Source of the DNA: Glycine soja
Lineage: Eukaryota > Streptophyta > Magnoliopsida > Fabales > Fabaceae
Direction: 5' to 3'
Assembly: GCF_004193775.1 (NCBI RefSeq)
Contig: NC_041019.1
Coordinates: 51,373,928 to 51,437,927 of the forward strand
Length of the DNA stretch: 64,000 bases
Of the stretch, positions 36,785-50,460 are shown piece after piece; position 1 is the stretch's first letter; each line of letters starts with the position of its first letter. Under the pieces are notes generated by a model. It was not told the DNA's origin. It worked only from the letters and a program-made list of their open reading frames with translations, and did no database searches. Position numbers and translations under genes: made by a program.

Positions 36785-37060
36785 GTATAAATGTAAGATG
36801 AAGTTCCACATCGAATAAAAATGAGAAGGTTAAACACCATAAAAGTATTGATAAGATCCTTGAACCTGAATCTTAAAGTTGAGTTAATGTGTGATGTGAA
36901 ACTCACTTATATGGTTATTCATGATCCATTGCACTCATGAATTCTACCACAAAAAAGTTAAAATGGATCAAAGACTAAATAGTATTCCAATGTGAGATTT
37001 TATATTCACACTTGAACTTTAACACATCCATGAGTGCAATTATGAATTCTATATCCATGT
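36785..37060 (+). repeat. Possible LTR or TRIM-like fragment
   Basis: AAGTTCCACATCGAATAAAAATGAGAAGG at about 36,800 and CCAATGTGAGATTTTATATTCACACTTG at about 36,988 resemble phrases common in short plant LTRs. TGAATTCTACCA and TGAATTCTATAT appear at either side. No primer site or duplication was confirmed. Confidence 0.25.
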
Positions 37061-37169
37061 AGACATATGAGAGAGAGAGAGAGAATAATATATGTGAGCT
37101 AAGAAATTGATTGTAGATAATAATAGGCCATGTACACATCAAAACATGGATGATTTCAAGTTCACTATT

Positions 37170-37447
37170 ACATATGTGGTCTTTAATAATATTTTTTTGT
37201 CTAACACTTAATAAAAATGTTATTAAAAACTTTTAGTAACATTTAAAAAATGATTAAATATGAATAAATGTTACTAATATATTTTAGTGATATTTTATGA
37301 AATATTGTGTATAATTCATATCACTATTTTTATTTATATTAATAATATTTATTCATATTTAACGATATTTTTTAAATATTGTCAAAAAAGTTTAATAACA
37401 TTTTTATTAAGTGTAAAAAAAATATTGTTAATCATATCACATATGTA
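37170..37447. mobile_element. Foldback MITE with arms of about 130 bp
   Basis: The sequence is close to a full palindrome. The left arm starts ACATATGTGGT and contains ACTTAATAAAAATGTTATTA and AAATATGAATAAAT. The reverse complement of the right arm starts ACATATGTGAT and contains the same two phrases in the same order. A transcript would fold into a long imperfect hairpin. No target duplication was identified. It lies about 200 bp beyond the 3' end of the PIN5 gene. Confidence 0.8.
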
Positions 37448-37657
37448 GTAGTATTTTTTTTAACATTCCATGAGATATAACTGATTGCCAGCTAATAGGG
37501 ATCAAAATCAGACTAAATTACAAATTATAACACGCACAGGCATCATTGGTACAATTGGGTAGCTACAGAATCAGTTTAACTACTTAAGAAGAAAATCAAA
37601 TAGTTTGAATTATCCCTAGCCTTTAGGACCCATAATATATATATAAACATCTCTTGT

Positions 37658-39457
37658 TCAATGTACAAACTCCAATATTGCGTAGTAGGCAACTAAGACG
37701 GGAAGTGAAACAATCATACCAAAGATCACCCTGATATATAACCAGAAAATAAAAAAAAAATGTTAGGATGATGAACTATAGATAATGGTTGCAAACAATA
37801 TATATTATTAATAATTACATACTTAGTGCAATTGTGCAAATATATACACACACCCAATATAAAGAACTATAATAAAGAAGCATATGTTGTTATTATTTAT
37901 TATGTGGTGGAAGGAAAACGATATTTCCTCTTAATCAGATTTTCTTGCAAGTCATTAGATAATCCAGTGGCATTACTTTAACTATATATTTATGGAATGG
38001 TTCAAAGGACTTCACATTAAAGTTTACAAGGAACTAAATTAAGCATATACCTCTATGTTAAGCGGGTGCTTATTTTATCAAGAATTTAGGAATTTTATTA
38101 AGAAAAATGTTGGAAACACATTCTTAAATATATATTCTTTTGAATACACACTTTTGATTGGTTATTCACATTTAATGAATTTTTTTTTTCTGATTTTTTA
38201 GTTTTGAACCTTTTACTTAGACCCCACCAATTTTTTTTTCTGTACATTATCATCACAGAAGAACGAAACTTACGCAGTGCTGAGAACCTCCGGATGCAAT
38301 CCGTATTCTTTAGCAAAAATGAAGGATGTGATGGACTGTGGCACAGCAGCCTGCACCAGATATAGAATGAAATAAATTAATTAATGGAATTAACATCCTT
38401 TTCTTTTGCTTTTGTTTTTTCATAAATGAATTAACTTTTCTTCTCTATGTATATTAGTTTTCTATTTTTATTCTGAAATGTTGAAGCATAATGTAATCAA
38501 AACTTTAACAAGTAATTGATTTATTTAGCTAATTTCGTTTACATGCGTTACGTTAATGCTCTTATAAAAACAAGATATTAAAGAAATGACATGTTCTCTT
38601 ACGGTACATATATAGTGTGTGCAACACTTGCTCCATATTCCCTCATCCACCACCTCTTTTCATATATATAAGAATATTAATCACCATTCACTAATCTTTC
38701 GAGAATGTTTTTGTACGTAGTCAGTGGTCACAGTCACAAATCAATATCAAGTATTTTAATTTCTAAAAAGTTGTTGCATTGTGAAAAGTTACCAAAACAT
38801 GACATGTGGCTAGAAATTCTCCTACCAATTAAAACACACACATATAAAATAGACAAGTCAACAATTAATTACTAGTAGGGATGTTAAAAAAAATGATTTC
38901 CATAAGGTAAACCAATATAAAAATAGTGCATGAATTTTGTAATGAAAACATACACAGTATGTGTTTGATCGATGAATGAAATTAATTACCTGAATGATGA
39001 CGACTCGCAAAACGTCACCACGCAATCCTACAGCAATGGCACCAATAGCCGTAGCCGCAGGGCCCGCAATGAACTTTAAAACCAAACCGATTAAGGTCAT
39101 GCTTGGTCCACAAGCAATCAACTTCTCCTGAAGTGCCATGAAAATACCTGCATATATGTATGCACACTTGGGTTAGTCTTCGTTTGCACAGAAAGAAAAT
39201 GGAAAATGAAAAAATGAACAGTCTAATTAGTACGTACCCTGATCAATTAAGAATATGAAGAGTGATATGACAATTAAGATTCAAGAAGTGATCATGTCCA
39301 TTATAAATAACTCACTCACCCATACTAAACATGGCAGTGCCCGTCCCGGCCTTTGACATTATCTGTATAGACCCTTCTAACATACTTGGCATCTCCAAAT
39401 TCCACCTATATATATATGTACACACATCGTATCACAGTACATCACATAAAGATCGTT

Positions 39458-39524
<67 letters not shown>

Positions 39525-41001
39525 ATTTCAAGTGGCCAATGTGCATGAATGAAACATGCATTATATAATTAATTAAATGTGCGTACATACGTGTATTGTG
39601 TCTACTCTCTAGGGGAAGCATGTGATCGCTTAGAACTGAAAGAAATAATTTTCACCATGTATAACTAGAATAGTTAAAATAGATTTACTTAATCCTAATA
39701 TTGATTATTTATTTTGATTGTATGACGATGATCAAAATTATATCCTATTCGATATAAAATTGTTTGTGAAAGAGAAAGATTTTAAAAAATAATCTACGGT
39801 CCTAATTTGGACCATAACATTAAAACTTTTTTATTATTCGCGATTGGAATTAGAACCGTATTTATTTGTGATTTGTTGTGGTATCAATAAACAGGACAAA
39901 AGCATATTGTAATGGTGACCGATATTTAAAATCTTGTGAAAGAGCAATAATGTATATAGGTGTATAGATGAAAAAATGATAGAGGTAGAGAAAAGATATA
40001 GTAACAAATCGATAAATTTAATAAATGATGCGATAGGAAAATGAAGAAAGAAATAGAAATAAAAAAAAAAATTGAAGAAAACTAAATGAGAGAGAAAATG
40101 AATATATATTAAGAATTTTGTCCGTGTAATTATGGAAAATTAAAGTTGTGATTGTATATATCCCGTTTGAGGAGGTGGGGGTAGATAAATGATATAATAG
40201 AAGAGATAGAAAGAAATGAAGTAAAAATGAGATGGCAAAGAAAGTGAGTGTATGCTGATTAATATACACCATGAAACAAGTATACCTGTTGGATATGAAA
40301 GCCCAAGAAATGCCAATCACACAGCCATAGGAGTTAGGGTTTGTTGCAAGTTTGCGCCACACAAGCTTCATCACCTTGCAAAAAGGAAGCCTACTAGTAA
40401 CACTCTCTTCCAACATCAACTCTTCTTTCACGTCAACAGCCTCCACATCTTTCCCTCCTCCACCTTCATTCTTATTGATCATTGTTTTTGATCTTGGTTT
40501 TACGGTGGTGGTGGTGGTGCCCTCAATTCCCGTTCTCCAAAACTCCATCACAAAGAGAAGCAAAGGGAGCCATATGGTGGCCTGAAGAACCGAGGACTGA
40601 ACCACAAGGTCCACACCTAGGGCTCCATACATGGGCTTCACCATTGGAACCCCAACAACAACAGCGTTGGTGAGATTGCACAAAGAGAAGCTGATTATGG
40701 ACCAGCAAAAGGTGCATTTAGGAGTGCACTTGGCCCAGAGGGCAAGTACCACCATGATGATGAACTTCGATATGGTGTCTGCTGCTATGAACGAGAAGTT
40801 CATCTTGAAAGGGTCGATGTGAGCAGTGAACTCGAAGATGAAGAGTGGCAATGTGAAGTAACAAACTAGCTTGTTTATTGCTTCACATTGCTCCTTGGTG
40901 AAGATGTTCCACCACTTCAGTGAACCATACCCTAATAATAGAGCAAAATAGAGTGGCACCACTGCTACCACTACTTTGTATACATCTTCCCACCCTATCA
41001 T
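37658..41001 (-). CDS. PIN5: PIN5-type auxin efflux carrier family protein (short hydrophilic loop)
   Basis: Five exons: 41001-40286, 39405-39320, 39147-38990, 38350-38274 and 37730-37658, joined in frame to give 369 aa. The N-terminal membrane bundle (residues 1 to about 155) begins [20 protein letters not shown] and holds [21 protein letters not shown] and [12 protein letters not shown] short cytosolic loop of about 60 residues follows (about 160-215), then [73 protein letters not shown] and a C terminus [12 protein letters not shown]. The short loop and this C terminus fit PIN5 (Arabidopsis At5g16530, 351 aa) better than PIN8. The family moves auxin. PIN5 is reported at the endoplasmic reticulum, where it affects intracellular auxin homeostasis, and the missing long loop argues against polar plasma-membrane transport. 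Intron 1 contains a (TA)29 array 55 bases before its acceptor. Confidence 0.94.
39461..39518 (+). repeat. (TA)29 microsatellite in PIN5 intron 1
   Basis: Uninterrupted TA run of 58 bases. On the coding (minus) strand it lies 55-113 bases upstream of the exon 2 acceptor, in the region where branch point and pyrimidine tract are expected. Confidence 0.97.
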
Positions 41002-43711
41002 TTTTTCTTTTCTTTGTGTGTATGTGTGATCTAAAAACCCTCAACTTGTCGAGAAAAATTATGAATATTGAAATAACATGCACTTTGGTTTTTCTGTTTT
41101 TGGTTTCAGTCCAGCTTGCTAGCTAGCTGTAAGCAAAATTCATTTTAAGTGAAACATTAATCGATCTAAGGTATTTATATGCATACACTTACAAGAAAGG
41201 ACAAAATGCATGTGAATAAACAAATCATAATGTTATTCTTCGAGTGAAGTCATTAAAAATATATAAATATTAATATTCATACACTAAATGGAAAGGACAG
41301 GAGAGATAAACAAATGATCTTTATTCCAGTGATGACATCATTTTGTTATTTTCTTTTAATTGATTTTATCGACAACTTATGAAGCTAGGTAAGTTTTTAT
41401 GCAATAACAGCAAGGTTACTTTCTTGTAACCTAGAAGTGGTGAGTTCAAATGTTATTAGAAATGACCTCGTTGATGTGAAAGTTAAGCTGGCTACTGTCT
41501 CTAAAGTTCAATAGGTGAGATTCTCGAGCTCTAGTTCGCCTTTTTTTTCATCTATAATCTGCACATACAACATGGTCATACAACATGAATGTGATATCAC
41601 TACACATGTCAAGTGTAAAGTTTGTAAGATGGTATGATAGCAAGTGATCTGATAAGCCCAACAATTATTTTTAGAATACATTTGATATCATCTTATAATC
41701 AACTTGTAAAGTGAAAATTATCTTCTAATTATGCACTTTAATTTGGCTATATCATTAGCCAATATAGATTCCCAACAATAGTTGTTGTTGCTATGCATTT
41801 GCCGTGAGGTAAAAATCTTCAGCGTTGCGGCCACAGTTTCAGTTGTATAACTTTTTCAAAACCACGAAATACAGACATGGGTTGGAGGGCGTGCTCTCAG
41901 AATTGGATTCCATTCATATATATGGATGCCTGAAGGCTGACATGAGAGTAACTAGCTAGCTCAGTGCATACCAATGTGTGGTTGCTTTCGCCTTGTTGTT
42001 TTGTTTGTGGTCAGCAATTTTTGACATACAGAATAAAGAATGTAGCTTGCCACTACTTCATTCACCTTTGATAATAGTTTTTGGGATTTCATTAATTATT
42101 GGCATGTTGCATATATGTTATTCTTAGCACAACACAAAGTGGGATTTCAATAATGCAAGCATCCTAAATTCCCTGTTTGCGAATGATACTGTCACTGATA
42201 TTATTTTTTGCAGTTAGAAGGTGACAACACCAACCAATACCAATCTCGACCTTTAGTCAGAGAAACTTTGTAAATAAAAGTTGATTGTTGGTGTGTTGTG
42301 CTTTGGTCATCAATCACTGATTCTCATCACACATTACCTGAATATAATACAGGATGTATCTAATAAGAAAGTGGTTTTTATATATGATCACTTTAAACTT
42401 TGCATATAATAAAGATCGTTTGCTCGAAGTTAGTTCCGCCATATGTTATAGGTTTCAAGGACACACACACATATATGTATATGAAAAAAGTTACGAAATC
42501 ATCTTAGATGCAGACTATTCAAACAAGAAAATTTAGATTTCATGTTTTGTCCACTCATGCCTCAGCTTGACTAAAGTTCTATTCCTTCCTTCAACAAATA
42601 TGTGAAGCAAGGAGTGTGAATGGTTAACATCTTAGACGTACGTGATCTTACTTTCTCCTCTCTCTCTGTATTTTCCATATCATCAATTTGATTCTATTAC
42701 ACGTCCAACATATTCATAAATTAATTTACACCCCAAATTATGCTAGACGTACGTTATCTTCTTCCTTCCCATGTGTTTGTTTCCATGTCTCAGAACATTA
42801 AAAAAAATTGTGCAGTTCGGCACTATACAAGAAGAACCTTGGTCCAATGGCTCATTTTAATATTCGAAAAAAATTAAACCCAAATTGTAGTCGAGTTAAA
42901 TTTTTCATAATTCAACTGTTTTACATTTTCATGATCAGGATGAATGATGTTATGTTTGGATGGTAGGAAAGTGGAAAGAATGAAAAGGAAAGAAAAGAAA
43001 AATAATCTTTATAATTTTTTAGATAATTATGCTATTGATGTGAAATATTAATCTATTTTGTCAATCATTAATTTTTTGTCAAAAAAAAATTGACTAACTT
43101 TCATGAAATTTTTTCTTCCAATAATGATATTTTTATCTACAAAACATTATTGCTTAAGAAATTTAAGCCTAAACCCACTTGAACCAATCCATGTGTTAGT
43201 TTTTTTTTTTGTTATTTAGTATTTATTAAAATGGAAAAGGGTTATATTTGTCAAGATATTTCAGTTAATTTTTATTTTTATGTATCAGTTGAAAAGTTTG
43301 GTTTAACTATTCAATAAAAAAATTATTTTTAATAATTTTTAGTGATTTTTAAAATGTTACTTAAAATAGTATTTTTAAAATATTAATTTCTAATTTTATT
43401 TTATTTTTATCATCAATATATTAATCCCAATTTCTTGATTATCTTTTTTAAACAAAATATAACTTTATTATTTTTGTTATTATATATTTTTCAAGTATTT
43501 TAGTAGTTAATTTTATTAAATACTTATAATTAAATAAATTAACTTTTTAACTTTTAACTACTAATTAATTTTTAAACTTTGAACTAGTTTTGTCACAAAT
43601 AGCCTTATATTTTCTAACATTTCAAATTAGGAGGAATAAAAAACTTTTATAATTAAAAGACTAAGTCTCTTTATCTTTACACACTCTACTTTTTTGTTAT
43701 TATTAGAAATA

Positions 43712-43927
43712 GGCTAAAATATCATTTTGGTCTACTAGATTTTCTCGTTTTCTTGCTTTGCTCTTTTATTTTTTAAAATTTCTGTATTGATCTTTTATGT
43801 TTTAATTATTTTTTTTTTGTCAATTTGAGTAATGTCGCAAACATAAAAGATCAAAATAGGAATTTTAAAACAAAAAATTAAAACCAAAAAAACACAAAAT
43901 ATAATGGATTAAAATAATATTTTAGCT
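43712..43927. mobile_element. MITE with GGCTAAAATAT-type terminal inverted repeats
   Basis: The left end reads GGCTAAAATATCATTTTGGT. The reverse complement of the right end reads AGCTAAAATATTATTTTAATC, about 20 bp of terminal inverted repeat. The adjacent 9-mers are TTAGAAATA on the left and TTAAGAATA on the right, differing at two positions, compatible with an aged 9-bp target duplication. At 216 bp it has no coding capacity. Elements with this terminus are familiar in legume genomes. Confidence 0.7.
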
Positions 43928-46900
43928 TTAAGAATATTTGTTATATTTTACACATATTTTTTAAAAAAATTCTTCTCATTTTTTTTCAAATAACTTTCAA
44001 AATCATCTCATTGTTGATTTTTTTTATCTTTCTCTTGCTTTCTTTTATGTGTCCCCTTTATTTTTTAAACTAAATATACCATAAGCAAACAGTTGTTAGT
44101 TTAGATTCACATAAAACAATTAGAGAGATTATGTTAAGGTATTATAAACTTCTTAATAGATTTTTATTGATAAAAAAAATTCAAATAGGACAAAATATCA
44201 GATCATACTGCACCGAAAAACAATATCAGCCAATAATCCCAACATGCGATCTGCATGTACGTGGGAGATGAATTGGTATAAAAGAGAGATACTTGTTTAT
44301 ACTATTGGTGGTCGCCTTGTATATATTTGGTACACACGCTAACGTTTCAAGCAAAATATATATAATAAAAATTGATAGAATTTATACTTTTAGAAATTAA
44401 ATTTATTTTTGATATACCACAAACTAAGCTATTTATTTCAAATAATTAAAATAAAGACCAAAGAGTATAACCTCCGTTGGGACGAAGGAAAGAATATGGG
44501 AAAGAAAAAAAATTGAATTGAGAGAAAAAGGAACAAAAAATATTTAAATTTTTGTTTATGTAAGTTAATTTTTTTCTCTTCTTATTTCTCATCAATCAAA
44601 CAAAGAAAATTCATCATTATTCGTATTTTCTTTCTTCTATAATTACTTTTCTTTCATCCAAAGTGTAAGTAAAGAATCTCATCTTAGATAAAGATAAATA
44701 TGTTGAGCAATACAGAAGTGACAACAACCCACAAACTAAATACTTAAAGGTCTCGTTTTTGGGTGATTGCAAATTTTTAGTGTTTAAATATAATTTTTAA
44801 AATAATGTATTTGATAAAAATAAAACTGAATTGATTTTAACTCAATTTTAAAATAATTTTATACTTATTATCAAAACAAAAAAAATATTTTTAATTTTTA
44901 ATTTTAAAAAATACATTCTAACCAACATGATGAATACATGTAATAAAGTCTAGTTAATTAGACTTAACCTATCTTCTGTCCTACCTTTCAGTTCCCAACA
45001 TCATTGTATTAATTACGACCTAAATTTGTTCTTCTAGTCCTATCATTCTCCTCCATCTATCTATATATATATGACAAACCAAGTTTACTGACAATCAGGC
45101 GACTTTCAAAAACTTTTTATCTAACCATTCTATTATATTTCATGTATGGCCTAAACTTCATCTCACTTTCAGATCAAATGCCACCTTACTTAAGAAAAAT
45201 TAGTATATATACGAACATAAATCAATCACGGATGAGTAAATCTACCATGAATTTGATATAACTTAAAAAATAATATATTTTTTGGACACTTACACTCTTA
45301 ATTTTTTTTTATCATATCATTATATATTACATTTATTGTTTCTCTCTTTTATTTTTCTTTTCAGACACAGATTATATATATGAGTGTCCAGGAAATATTT
45401 TTCTTAAAAAAGTGAAATCGATATATGTGTGTGTGTTACATTTTGTTTGGCATCTAATCTCTTGAATATTCTTGTTTTAGTATCGAATGATGTCCAGAAA
45501 ATTTTCTTCTTTCTTTAGTTTTTAGTGCGGAGAGTATAATTTTGAACTTGCTTTCTCCGTCGCGTTGAAAGTGCGGAGAGCCATTGCTCAAGCATGTTAT
45601 GCCACTTCAACTATTTGGCTATATATTTTTTAATGCTAAAAGTGAGACTATACGTTTAATTGGAAAAATTTGCATAGGAAAATACATAATATTTTGAAAG
45701 AAAAAAAAAACTGTACGAAAAACACGTAGCGTGATTTTTGTCCATTTTTCTTTCCTTTTTTAACTTATTATTCATCCACTAAAACACAATTTTTTTGTTG
45801 TTGTTTCTTAACAAAAATTATGGTACATAACTATATGCTCTTCGTATAAACTAAGTGCATATATTATTAATAAATAACTGATACATTATTACTAATGTTA
45901 ATTATCAATTAACTATAACAGAGTAGTTATATTAATTAGTTAATAATGTGCCAATATATAACTTGTTTACTCTAGTATTTCTAATGCAAATATTTCTCCG
46001 TTTAATGATATAGAGTAAGAATTTTTTATTTAAGAACACGAAAATATATAATGAATTTATGGCGAGCAATTATAGAAGAGAATAAACTTATTTTACATTC
46101 TTCACTTATATTTATTATTTAATTCGTACCTCTTATATACACGATAGTTATTTGAATCAGAAATATGTGTGGTTGTTGAAATTTTGATATAATGTTATAA
46201 ATTAACTATCTTTAAGTATAAGCTGTTATGTATAGATGGATGCGCATATAGTTTTATATTCCTTTTTCCTGAGGGCCCTACTGTTAGCATCAACCTCTAA
46301 GATGCCTAGCTATCATCTCCATCACCAAAAGTAGAAATTCGAAACAGAGATATAGTACATGCATAATAATTTTTATAATAATTTATACAATATTATCTTA
46401 TATATTTATCTCTCAATCATATTATGTATATATTTGTTTTTTTCTCTCTCACTTTTCTTTCTTTATCTCTCTATCATATCATGTATATATTTCAAAGTTT
46501 TTTCTTCCTCACATTTTTCTTTCTTTAATTTCTCTTTTTTTATTGTAAGATTTGTTACACAAATACCATTTTTCAATTAGAAAAGACAAGAAAAGTCTAG
46601 AAATTAGAATGCACTTGCGAATATACCTCTTGCCTCATGACAATCATAATAGAACAAGAGCTTAATGACATTTTTTTATTTGGAAAATTATATTTTGACA
46701 CCCAATGATATTAGACATCAGGTGAGAGAGAAAAAAAAGAGAAAAATATAAATATAATATAAATGATATGATGTAATATGAAAAGAGAGAAATAAAAATG
46801 GTTAACGAGAGTATTTGAAATATTGAGACTGTCAATGTATAGGTATGATATAGTTTAATTAATACATTTTTTTATAAACTAAATAACATAATAAAACATT

Positions 46901-47241
46901 TGCAAACCGTCAATGAATCAGATTTTATTAAAACCAAAAGTTTGAAATGTTTGTTTTTTATTTTTAATTTAATTTTTATTATAAATAATATTTTATCAAT
47001 TGAATAAACCTTCTATTACTTTTATAATATTCCAATATAGGTATAAAAAATACTTGAACAATACATAGAATACCTTTTCATTTTCCTTAGGATTTTTTTC
47101 TACTTTCTTTCATTTATATTTTCTCGAATTTTCTTCTTTTCTAACCTTCCATTGTTATTATAAATTACCAATCAACGTGTATTCATTTTCAATAAATTAG
47201 GAAAATACACTATATATTAAAACATATATTAGTAAAGTACC

Positions 47242-47273
<32 letters not shown>

Positions 47274-48967
47274 CTGAGTCTAATTGCAGTAAAAAAATAT
47301 TAATTAACTTGGTGTAAATATTTTTACACTTCCAATTTTATTTTGTAATTTCTGAGAATAAGACTATATATATTTAAAAGAATTTAATTAGAATGTATGT
47401 AAAGATTTTTTTATTTGTCTACCACCACAATTATTTTAGGACGGACTGAGTAAAATGTTTTTTTTTTCTCCTGCCACTATCAGTATTGACACCAATATGA
47501 CATGGGGCCATTTGCATGAATGATTGGTACAGTTTTGACCACACATTGGATCGTTCAAAGATTAGGTCGACTTTTTAAAAGTTTCCATACAATTCAATCA
47601 CGCTAGGTGGTTGACCATTATTTTAAAATCGATCGCAGAAAATTAAAACTAAAATAAAAAATAGTTGTCTTAATGTGGAACCCAAAATCACTAAGGTAAC
47701 GTCACACAAGAAGCCAATAACAACATGTAGCCACAAATTTTGCAATCATCAATATTTTATGTTTCTGACAAGACATAACCAGCACACTAAAGGCAATGCT
47801 ATATTTTTATATATTACCTTTGTCATAATTGTAGACAAATCTTTTTTTTTTTTTTACTTGTTACGTCGCCTACTTAGTCATATTATTAGCAACATAGTTT
47901 ATTTCCTATCAATTTAAATAATGGGATTTATTCAGTAAAAATCACAAGTATTTTTTTAGTAGAGACAGTTTTCTTTTAAAAATTAAGGACTCAAATTTGT
48001 GAAATACGTAATATTTAAAATTAAGAAATATGTGAGTCCGATACGTGAAAATTAGGAAATACATAATCTTTAAAAATTAGGAAATATATGCGAAAATATG
48101 TTATATTTCTCATAATTTTTAAAATTAGTTTACTTTATGCGAGTCCAATAAAATTATTCTAAAAATTAAGATTTTTCCTTTAAATATTTAATATAATTAT
48201 ATATTAAGCACTCAAATTTGAAATCATCATTTAAATTATAGTAATCTTGGATTAATTGATTTACACTCAATAGTATATTTATGTAATTTAAAGTGAGTTG
48301 CTCATTTTAAAGAGCAGTGTAATATTAATTATTAGTAAAAGGTCAATAATTAATATTAATAATACAAACATTAAATATGTTAAAATTTTCATTATTATTT
48401 TTTTATTAACGACTAATATTACCTAGCTACTTCAAACAAGTGTAATCATCAATTTATTAGCCCAACCATTTATCTTACCTATTTTTTCAATGATAGATCT
48501 GCAGGAAAGCATTGCCTATAGTCCAGCCATTGACTCTTCATAATTGTAATGGTTGATTCCCTGCGTTTTAACTCATAGTGGTGTTTGCAAAATAAATTAA
48601 TTAAACTGATTTTCAAGAGAAAAGCTATTTAGTATGAAATCGCAAATGTTTTAAATGAGATCGGCAGCCCGACAAGACTATTAAGGAGCCAATGTTCTTC
48701 CTTTCATCATCCATTCAATTTGTTTTTAAATAAAATCTAATCTAATCTTAAACAGTCATAATTAACTGATAAAAAAGTTTATGGATTTATCATTTTTTTT
48801 GTGAAGAATTATAAATAAATTATAATTTACCTTCTTTGATCTTTATATACTATTTACTAAAATTTATTTTTGATATAACAAAAAAAATTATATAACTAAG
48901 AAAAATAAGGAATGAGGATAAATGTCAAATTAATTCAAAACTAATCATCTTATAAGTATATTAAAAT

Positions 48968-49565
48968 GTTATCATATAATTTAAAGAATAAGACAAAAAA
49001 CAAATTATCATAAATTCATGAATATATACTTATACGAGTATGAGACATGTCGAGACATCATCTACTAATTCCATAAATAAATAAAAAAAAAATATATAAG
49101 CACACAATTTGATTTGAATAAGATTAAATTGGTTTTTAAAGTTAAATTCAAAATCTAATTCAATTTAATAAAAAAATCACATAGTTTAACGAATAAGACA
49201 AAAGCAAATTATTAATTAAAATTTCATAAATATATACTTAATACAAGTATGAGACATGATCTACTAACTCCATAAATAGAAAAAGTCATATATAATTATA
49301 AGCACACACATTTGATTTGGATAAGTTCAAATTGGGTTTTAAAGTTAAATGCAAAACCTAATCCAATTTAATTAAAAAAATTCATATAGTTTAAAGAATA
49401 AGACATTATAATTTTATAAATATATACGTATACAAGTACGAGACATGGTCTACTAATTCCATAAATGAAAAAAATCATATATAAGCACAGAAATTTGATT
49501 TGGATAATATTAAATTGGGTTTTAAAGTTCAATTCAAAATCTATTCCAATATAACGAAAAAATAA
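48968..49565 (+). repeat. Three diverged tandem copies of an about 200-bp repeat
   Basis: Copies lie at about 48,968-49,173, 49,174-49,377 and 49,378-49,565. Each contains, in order, A.AGTTTAAAGAATAAGAC (or close), AAATATATAC.TA..CAAGTA, GAGACATG, TCTACTAA.TCCATAAAT, ATAAGCACA..A.TTTGATTTG, and TTTTTAAAGTT.AAT.CAAAA. Copy 1 carries a small internal duplication (GAGACATGTCGAGACATCA). No coding potential. Confidence 0.85.
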
Positions 49566-50246
49566 TTTTTTTCTGAACCGCTCTTTCTTTTTTAACAGAT
49601 TCAGAACCGCCCTGTTAACTCCTATAAATTTATTCATTGTAAAACTCTCAAGAAGCTACTTTAAACTCCGATTAGTTGATTCGTAGAGTTAATTAAAGTG
49701 ACAAAACAAGATTCTAATTTAATACTACCTCCTTTTCAAATCTTTTGATGTTTTAGTGTTTTAATTTTTTTTTTCAAAATAATTAATGTTTTAGAATTAT
49801 AAAGTCTAATTAATGCATTTTTTTTTAAATATTCACTATTAATAGTACAAGTATCAAAGATTAAAATATTAAATAAAAATATTTTTCTAGCAATAATCTT
49901 AAACATCAAAAGAAAGGAGGTAATGTTCTACTCAATAAACTAACTCCTATACACCTTTATCACTTAATGGTTGGACAAAACTGCAACTGCTTGAGCTTCT
50001 TGAAGAGATATGTCAGTTTAAATGAACTTCAGACCAATTGAGGTTTGTTTGGGTCATGTTTTCATCTAAGCTCAAAATAAAGTGCATGTTTAGATTATGA
50101 TTCTAAACGTACTTTTGAGTGTTAATTTTTTTTTTCATAAAATGATACTCTTTGTATCTTTTATTCTTAATGTACTTTAAAAAATGATACAACGATTATC
50201 CAAACATACACTAAGTTTAAGTTGTTATTGATACAATGCCACGATC

Positions 50247-50373
50247 AACACAATCTTGTACAAACCAACAATCCAAACTTGTTATTACTATTCACTTCAT
50301 GAAAACATTACTCATTTTTATTATTACTATTATAAATTAACACAATCTTGTACAAACCAACAATCCAAACTCG
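50247..50373 (+). repeat. 35-bp direct repeat downstream of CBSX6
   Basis: AACACAATCTTGTACAAACC followed by AACAATCCAAACT occurs at 50,247-50,281 and again at 50,339-50,373, nearly identical, just beyond or inside the CBSX6 3' UTR. Confidence 0.92.
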
Positions 50374-50460
50374 TTTTTCATCTTAATGTACTGTGAGATG
50401 ATTGAGCACCAAAGAGACAAACTGCTAAGAGTACTAATTGAAAAAGTTGAAGCAAAACAT

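Larger units (their letters stand above)
30240..37640. other. Intergenic spacer, no gene seen
   Basis: The first few hundred bases are the 5' flank of the DUF707 gene. The remainder is very AT-rich and contains transposon remnants, tandem duplications and three (AT)n arrays listed separately. No frame above 74 codons has a recognisable motif. Duplicated phrases such as GTATTACTATCAAACTCTAAT and GAATGACATATGAAAC occur at 35,670-35,810. Confidence 0.45.
41130..50230. other. Intergenic spacer of about 9 kb, no gene seen
   Basis: Beyond the 5' flank of PIN5 the stretch is AT-rich and no reading frame above 89 codons has a recognisable motif. One MITE, a three-copy repeat and an (AT)n run (47,248-47,273) are listed separately. 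A SINE-like phrase (GCAAGGTTACTTTCTTGTAACC, then AGTGGTGAGTTCAAATG) occurs at 41,410-41,455. A short GTGCGGAGAG direct repeat is at 45,525-45,580. Confidence 0.45.

Noticed and set aside
40252..40822. Four open frames antisense to PIN5 exon 1
   Set aside because: Shadow frames of a well-supported exon; the translations have no domain.
48968..49565. CRISPR-like array
   Set aside because: Units are about 200 bp, diverged throughout, with no short conserved repeat and unique spacer pattern, in a plant sequence.
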